NCBI GenBank assembly: GCA_031841125.1
Contig: CM063109.1
Location: forward strand, 65,230,914 to 65,294,913
Direction: 5' to 3'
Origin: Acanthococcus lagerstroemiae
Taxonomy: Eukaryota > Arthropoda > Insecta > Hemiptera > Eriococcidae
DNA length: 64,000 nt
The notes beneath the pieces are model-generated. The model did no database searches, was not told the DNA's origin, and worked only from the letters and a program-made list of their open reading frames with translations. Numbering within the stretch: the stretch's first letter is position 1; each line of letters opens with the position of its first letter. Position numbers and translations under genes: made by a program. Of this stretch, positions 57,166-64,000 are shown piece after piece.

Positions 57166-59655
57166 TATAAGACATCTAATGAATTGGTATTACTGTTAGA
57201 GTGAATAGCTGAGGGAAACAACTGGAAAGGCAAAGAATGAGCTATGAAAAGCAGAGAATGAAGGATACAAAGTGGAAATCCTTCTCAGAAAGGAAAATAT
57301 TAGCACAAGAGAGAGAAAAGTGCAGAGATGCAACCGACTAGTCGAGATTCTAAGGAATACAGCATCATCAACACGGAAGGTACTTTCTTTACATTTAGGC
57401 AATCTAGTAATCCTAACTACAACTGGACTCATGAGACAATTGCGTAATACTAGATTCATTAGAAAAGGTACCATAAGCTCGGGCTTTAACGTACATTTCC
57501 CGGCGTAATTTGGCGAACCATTCGATCGCAATTTCATTCGACGCTTCAAACTAAGCTATTAGAAAATCCTTTAAAGTAATAAACACGGGACTGTTTGCGA
57601 TTCAGAAGGCACAATCGAAAACGTTAGTTCAACCTTGAAGAACTGCTCCCAGCGGCGGCGATTTTAATTTTAGTGCCGCCGAAATTTAATAAACGTATAC
57701 GGCGTGCGAGGTGCGAGGCGAGATAATTTCATATTCGCTCGAACATCTACAAGAGGATTTTGCGACTTCGTCTGAAGCCGTATACCTACAGTTTAGACGT
57801 CACTCTTCGGAGTTTCAAAATATTCTACCAAGTTTGAAAGACGAGTTCACCTTTTCATTCGAACGTATAAATACTCTCTTCTTTTTTGCGCAGCTTTCAA
57901 AAAATTCCAGAAAAACTTCGGTAAGCTCGTTACTCTCCCGGCATCATCTCTTCTTCAATTTTCGACCACTTTGCCGTATTAAGTCGGCGACGTATTTTCT
58001 CTGCCTGGTTACTCGACGTCGCTGCGCTGCCATGTCTTCCCAGTTATTATTACGCTCGACAAGGTTTCACGTAAAATAGTAGAAAGAAAAATTACCCTGC
58101 CTTTATCAAATTTTCTTCGTTCAAACGAAAAAGGGCCAAAGACTAAACTAAATCAAAGATCCGAAATAAATTGACGGCGCAATGGTTTATTAGCCCCAAT
58201 CGACGTACCAAAAGTCTTCAGTGATCTCGATGGAGTATTTTCCCTTGAAGAGCTGAACGTACCACCGAAATCAGTTTTCATAAAAACCTTGAGAACAATC
58301 AACGGTACGGAAAAAATGAATAGCCAAATAGTTCCTCGTTGGATTTTATATAAAAAGTCTTTTATTTTTTCGTAGTTTGAGTATTTTAGGTTTCAATTCC
58401 TCTATGGATCAATACGGGTGAGGGTTAGGGCCAAAACAACCAGGAATATAAATACCTCAACTCAGAAAACCCTAATTTTGACATATTTGACGCAAACACG
58501 TGTAAATTTAAATACTTCACATTCAGCCCCTTGTGGACCAAAGGATCACAGTTTTTCTGATGCCCGGTTTTTGTTCCAGTCCGCGCCTGAATTGTTGAGT
58601 TAAAATGGACTTCGATATCAGTTTTACCAAATGAATACGACACAAATGTATCTTTGATATCGACTTCAGAACCTGAGTCACATTCTCCAGACAAAAAGCT
58701 GAGCTCAATGAATCGCTGATATCAACAAAGTCCTAAAATAAATCGATTTTTTTCCGGTTCGTTTTTACAATCAAGAAAGGCTGGTATCTTACAGTAATGC
58801 AAACGTACGACTCAGGCACCGATACAATTTAGGAAACAAGAAGCACACCGGGTGGAAAACAATTTGCTGATGAAAACGGAGGAAAAATATGGCGAATGAA
58901 GAAACAATGCAAACATCTCGAATTTACCTCTACGGAAGAGTAACAAACACCAAAGGCAAAACAATAAAGCGTTTCCACGGAAAATAATCGTTTTATTCCG
59001 GCATTCCGGAGTTTAAAGCTGCAACTGTTTCATTTCTCACAAAGAAAATAGAATTTGTAATTACAAAACGAGGTAACGTGGCGGCTCTTACTCGCAGATT
59101 GAATTGTCGCGATATTAAAAATGATATAAAAAAGATTTTATCGCGCTGGTGCTCGTTTCAATTCTCGGTTACAACCGCAAAAGGGAGCCTAATTTTACGA
59201 CCAGTATAACCAGTTATACGACGCCGTTCTAAATCTAGAAATTATTTCTAATCTCGGCTATGAAGACTCGCAGGAAGCAGATACGAGAATATTTCCAACA
59301 TTCTAACAATCTATATCGGAGGTAACCCTTTTCTACATCGAGTTATAAGGACGATTCTGTGGTGTTTTTACGTTATATGTCCACATCACTTAGTCACCCT
59401 GCGTTGAAGGCGTAGAAAAACTGTAGAAAACTTGATTAGTGAGACAGCCCTCGATGAAACATGAAATTATGTACGTCCCAGAACTTCATAAGTGAAAGCA
59501 CAGAAAGTATCTTTATCCGGACAGGGTGTTTACTAAATACGAATTTTCTAAAAGTATTGCGGTGAAGAACGCTCCCGAACATTCGAGATAAGCGAAGAAA
59601 GATCGACACGTTTCGAGCAGCAGAATCGAACTTCGATAACGAAAGCAATAAGGAG
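57166..59655. other. Possible upstream region of a gene; no exon confirmed
   Basis: No transposon recognised. G+C is locally higher at 57620-58070 and 59000-59660. Open frames at 57711-58079 (+) and 57196-57549 and 58425-58694 (-) match no family I know. Its position before the promoter at 59676 makes regulatory content plausible. Confidence 0.4.
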
Positions 59656-59675
59656 TTTCACCGATAACGCCGGGA

Positions 59676-59712
59676 TATATAAAGGCCGCTGGCCGACGCC
59701 ATATAGTCTAGT
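59676..59712 (+). promoter_or_regulatory. TATA-box core promoter candidate
   Basis: TATATAAAGG at 59676-59685 in a G+C-richer setting, and TCTAGT at 59707-59712 resembling an insect initiator. The A at 59710 lies 32 bp from the first T of TATAAA, the usual distance. A plausible exon with a strong donor follows. Confidence 0.5.
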
Positions 59713-59809
59713 TTTATATGCGATAAACTGTGCGTTTTTAAAGAGATCTAGCTACTGTTTTCGTGCGTTTGTATTAGTGTGACATTAAAAGTTCTTAGTA
59801 CGTGTTTTC
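59710..59809 (+). other. Candidate untranslated first exon
   Basis: About 100 bp from the inferred start to a GTGAGT donor at 59810. No ATG-led frame of note. The partner exon is not visible in the repeat-rich 4.2 kb that follows. Confidence 0.35.
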
Positions 59810-60776
59810 GTGAGTTTTTCGGTGCGAATCTCGTTACAGTATGAATTTTGTATGACTTTTGCACGACCTTTTTTCGAAACGTTTTCATGCCTAAACAGAA
59901 TTTCTACAAGAATCAAAGAATAAATTTAAAAAAATTCTAACTGCAAACAAAAACTTCGAAGAAGCTTAAATAATAGCGAGCGAATTATTGTAAGGAATTT
60001 TGCGAAGAACACAATTTTTCGACTGAATTTCAATTTGGCCATATTTTGATAAGAAATATGTATTGTGGTTGTTCAGGAAGAATTAACAAATCTGTAAGTG
60101 ATTAGAAGCAATTGTACAAATACGACTTTTGTGTGACCGGTAAACACCCTGTTTTAATTCGTAAGGTTAAGGCAACTTTCGATTATTTCGTTTAACGTCA
60201 AGCAGTGGCACCGGGATTGCGGAAAGGGAACTTGCACTCATCTATACTCACAATACTCAACAAATAAAATGGTAAGAATGAGAGTTTGCTAACACAAAAC
60301 GGTATACGAGCAATCAAATTAGCTGGGTATCTACCATTTACATTTTGATATTCGTCACTCGTCCCCTCTCAAATTTTTCCTTTGAAAGTAAGAATGAACG
60401 TGGCCATTGAGTTCTATTCTCAACTATACGAGGATAAAAATAAGGAGCAAAAAAGTGAACTAACTTCTGGTGCACGAGATTGAAGCAATAATAAAATAAA
60501 AACTACAAGAAAGAAAAAGCATCAAGGACGGACAAAATCACCAATGAACACATAATCTACGGGGGGAGGGGGAGGCACTTTGACCAGATACTTCACCTAT
60601 TTCTTAAATCTGATTAAAAATCATAACTAGAATAGTCATATAGGTGAATCATTCAGGAAACCACGTAGGAAACAAACGGAAGAATCATATAGGAGAAACA
60701 TATAAGAAAGTCAGAGAAAAGTTCGACATGATAATCGTAGAGGAAAATCATGAACAAAAACCATAACATATAGGTA

Positions 60777-61742
60777 AGGTGCAGTGGGGTAATTGCAAAA
60801 TCAGCTGTTGGAGGCTAAGAAACATAATATTCGACCACGCCATCTATTGGTACATTAAGGCACATCTATTACTTATATTATATTCACCCAACCTGAACGA
60901 TATCCGTGCGCTCGTTTTATTCTGTGGAAATGTTTTCATCATCACATGTCGAAATCACTCCTAAGTGAAGTGGAGGTAGTTGTATTTCAAAACGGCTGAA
61001 AATGTATCCAGTGAAATTTTTTTGAAAAGATATTTATCTGTTAGTTATCACAAAAGATTCAAGTTTAAGGTAAGACCATTGATTTTGAGAAATTCTAAAT
61101 ATATTGGCGGAAATATGTGTTTTTGCATTTACCCCAAGGAAAAGTCATGCTGGGACAATTGCAAAATTGAAAATACATATGTATAATTTTGCATTTACCC
61201 CAACAATTTTTTTAAATGTTTCTTAGGTGTAAAATGGTCAGAAAATACCAAAAACCGAATACTGCACCACCAAAATACAATCAGGAGCATATGTAATAGG
61301 CATTAAAGACCTTAAAAGAAGGCCATCCTTCAATTAAGGAGACTTTAAATTCGAAATTTCTTTCACTCCACTGAAAAATTTCTTCTCAAGTAGATAACTC
61401 CTAGAAATTTTGACCGAACAAAGCTTATGAATAGATCAAAAGTTAGTAAATTTCATGCAGAATACCGTAAGATGATCAAAACTGCAAAAAAATAAGGCCT
61501 CGCAAAAATAATGTACGGTTTTGCACATGGGGTAAATGCAAAAACGTGATTGAAAAGGTTTAGAGTTCCATTTTCCCAAAAAGTTGTAAATTTATTGGTA
61601 CAAAATTTTCCCCACTAAAAGAGAACCCTTCAAAGTATGTGTGACAGCAGAAATTTGATGTTGATTGGTGCCATAAAGCGGTTACAGTGAGTCGGCAAAG
61701 TGTCACCAATCAAAAGTCGTTTGCAATTACCCCACTGCACCG
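60777..61742. mobile_element. MITE with TA duplication and repeated internal words
   Basis: GGTGCAGTGGGGTAATTGCA plus AA at 60778-60799 is perfectly inverted at 61720-61741. TA flanks at 60775-60776 and 61743-61744. Inside, TTTTGCATTTACCCC or its inverse recurs near 61121, 61187 and 61529, with a weaker GGGACAATTGCAAAA at 61154. 966 bp, non-coding. The TA target suggests a Tc1/mariner/pogo relative. Confidence 0.9.
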
Positions 61743-61744
61743 TA

Positions 61745-62883
61745 TATATGTTACGCCGAATTCATCAAATTGACGATTTCATAAAATTGGCAGATATTTT
61801 GCTGATTTTATAAAATCAGTAGCGCAAGAGCAGTTGTTGCCAAATTTATAATATCAGCAACATTTTTTGCTGAGTTTATAAAATAAGCGAATGTTTGCCG
61901 ATTTTACAAAATCAGTATTAAATGATTGTTGCTGATGAGTGTACCTGACGGATGAGGTCAGAATTTTCACGTGCTCACTAGAAAGAAAAATCTATGATAA
62001 GATAAAATGAAGACGAGTACTACTCATAATTCGAATAATGTCACTGATTTATTAAATCATGACTTCTCTACTGATAAAATGAGACATAAACTCCATCTGT
62101 ACCTTCGAAAATGCTCTTCAATATTTGTTTGCAAACAGTGACAGTGAAGTTATTGCTCGTGACTCTGATTTTGAGTTTGACCTAATGGATCAACATAAAT
62201 GGACTTGTGAAAAAGAGGCGAAAGCTGTGTGAATTTTGAAAGATGTTGAAGGCGTAAAGTGCTGGCAGTTCCAGAGCAGACTGTACAATCGCGTGCAAAC
62301 TATTCTCTCAAATCAATCAGAATAATACGTCCACTTTTTGCCCCAACAGTATTTCCTTTTTTGCCTGTGGGTGGTTCATTTTCAGCCCCATAAATTTAAC
62401 TTTCTTCAGTTATTGACTGGTTAAGACTTATTAGTTTTTGAGAGCACTCAAAGAAAGCTCATTCTTTTTATCACTCAAAAATGTAAAAGCAATCGAGAAA
62501 TAATAATTACATCGTAAGCAATCTACTTTTTTTTCTTCTTCAAATTGCAAGACCATTTTTTCATAGAAAAAAATGTAGTTTTACGCTACCCCCTCCCCCC
62601 TTAATTCTAAATGAAAATAGGTCAGATTATTTATCACAACCACAGAAAAAGGATTTCCTTACACATTGTCGTTCAAAATTCCTTTTTGAAACTCTTTCTA
62701 CAGAAAGCTGGACTATGTTGACTTATTACCCTGAGAATTGAGTGTTCATGTTTTGCACCAAGTGACCCTATATATCTGCCGATTTTATAAATTTGGTAAA
62801 AATGTATTCACTTGTTTCATAAAATCAGCAGAACCTGCCGATTTTATGAAATTGTCAATTTGAAGAATTCGGCATAACATATA
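61745..62883. mobile_element. MITE inserted at the TA end of the preceding one
   Basis: TATATGTTACGCCGAATTCA and the following 29 bases (61745-61793) are inverted at 62835-62883, 45 of 49 matching. TA lies at 61743-61744 and 62884-62885. Subterminal palindromes GCTGATTTTATAAAATCAG (61801) and CCGATTTTACAAAATCAG-type variants recur at both ends. 1139 bp, non-coding. Confidence 0.9.
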
Positions 62884-62885
62884 TA

Positions 62886-63489
62886 ACACTACACAACAAT
62901 ATTGAGATTTCTAAAAAAAAATATGACTCGAGAATATATGATTCTACATTATATGTATCTTCAACGAGGAATTCAAAGCAGATGTTAATTTATTGATTAT
63001 AATTCATTTTTTTAATCTATTTCATATTTTAAAAGCACTAATCAAACAACATTGTTGATTGTTGTTCAGTATTGTAATCAGTATCAGTATAGCTAGCTAT
63101 TCCCGGGCGACAAAAAAGAATGAAAAGTGAAAAATTTGATAAGATTTTAATTTTGAATATGGAAAACGAGAAGTTCTCGAGAAAAATGGTTAATGCAGTC
63201 GTATTCAGCATTCAAAATATAGCTAAAATTATACACGTAATCTCATCCCATTGCTTTTACGCTGTTGTATAGTGTAATAGGCCAATCATACGAGAGAATT
63301 TTGTGGGAAGTTTATAAGACCATAATGGTGAGCGAAGAAAACTACATAAGAAAATTATTTACAGAAATCATATGAAAAATCAAATAGGCAGCGATGTACG
63401 CAGGGAGGCTGAGGGGACTGCTCCTCCCACCTCATTACGTTCCATGTCTCTATAAAAGTGTAAGGAATAGTGCAAAAATATACTCAACA
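62886..63489. other. No recognised feature
   Basis: A+T-rich sequence between the MITE and the LINE start. Nothing seen. Confidence 0.5.
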
Positions 63490-64000
63490 TGGTGAGAAAA
63501 CGTTAATGATAAGAATTTCTGCTAGACCAGTATCTTTAATGATAATTCAAGTTTATGCCAACAGGGAGTCATAGTGAAGAAGAAGTAGGAAAAATTTATG
63601 AACAAATTCAAGTATCAAGTAAGGTGAAAGGAAGAGAAAATTTAATTATAATAGGAAATTGGAGCGCCAGAGTAGGTGAAAGAAAAGAATATGGGGTATA
63701 CGGAGAGCATGGTTTAGGAGAGCGATATGAAAAGGGGGCAAAACGCACAGAATTTTGTGAAGAATATAAATTAATTATTGGAAACACCCTGTTCAAAAAT
63801 CATGAGAGAAGAAAATACACTTAGAAAAGCTAGATGAAAGAAGATATCACGTAGATTATATTACAATGAGAAGAAGATATAAAAATCAAATATGGGATTT
63901 TAGGAAAAATAGTGATCACAATTTAGTAGTAATGAAATATAGGTTTAAATTTAAAAAGATGAATGAGAAGAAAGTGGAAATAAAATGGAAAGTGGAGTTA
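63490..64000 (+). pseudogene. LINE endonuclease fragment (family B), runs off the window
   Basis: ISARPVSLMIIQVY (about 63518), then an open frame 63555-63824 with MPTGSHSEEEVGKIYEQIQV, IIIGNWSARVGERKEYGVYG (the usual GDWNARVG, with Asp and Asn both changed) and RTEFCEEYKLIIGNTLFKNH. In other frames come YHVDYITMRRRYKNQIWDF and SDHNLVVMKYRFKFKK (catalytic SDH kept). It may continue to the right of the window. At least two frame breaks. Confidence 0.85.

Overview
The window is nuclear DNA of an arthropod, most likely an insect. Evidence: spliced eukaryotic exons of a neuronal C2-domain gene, insect-type non-LTR retrotransposons, a Ty3/gypsy fragment, tRNA-derived SINEs, many short inverted-repeat DNA elements, and an A+T-rich piece of mitochondrial cox2 in which TGA is read as Trp. 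The order of insect cannot be fixed from this sequence.

The one host gene I can place with confidence lies on the minus strand. It is a synaptotagmin 14/16-like gene. Seven internal exons (27485-27375, 26643-26417, 18592-18413, 18291-18183, 6879-6722, 4385-4222, 4091-3950) have splice sites whose phases agree at every junction. They encode a linker, the C2A domain and the first part of C2B. The 5' exons and the end of C2B lie outside the window or were not found. Its introns hold most of the left-hand repeats; the 11.3-kb intron between 6880 and 18182 alone carries the mitochondrial insert, an RNase H-bearing LINE, a SINE, a near full-length RTE LINE, a degenerate minisatellite and a gypsy fragment. 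A TATA promoter with a possible untranslated first exon at 59676-59809 (+) may mark a second gene whose body lies to the right.

Layout: 1-3949, RTE and Jockey remnants and a 595-bp inverted-repeat element; 3950-27485, the synaptotagmin gene with its loaded introns; 27.5-33.6 kb, A+T-rich sequence with old SINE pieces and diverged tandem repeats; 33.6-34.4 kb, an RTE fragment with a 59-bp nested LINE insertion; 34.4-38.6 and 42.8-46.2 kb, two tracts in which nearly every base run is stretched, which look like sequencing or assembly artefacts; 38.9-40.3 kb, a roughly 41-bp minisatellite; 41.6-43.8 kb, a SINE and a Jockey LINE that runs into the second damaged tract; 49.6-57.2 kb, nested LINEs and two inverted-repeat elements; 60.8-62.9 kb, two inverted-repeat elements sharing one TA; 63.5 kb to the end, the start of another LINE.

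No autonomous intact element, CRISPR array, rRNA or true tRNA gene was seen. The most unusual items are the Polinton-like termini of the 2413-3007 element, the back-to-back elements at 60777-62883, the recurrence of the terminal word inside several of these short elements, and the small nested insertions that can be resolved to the base.
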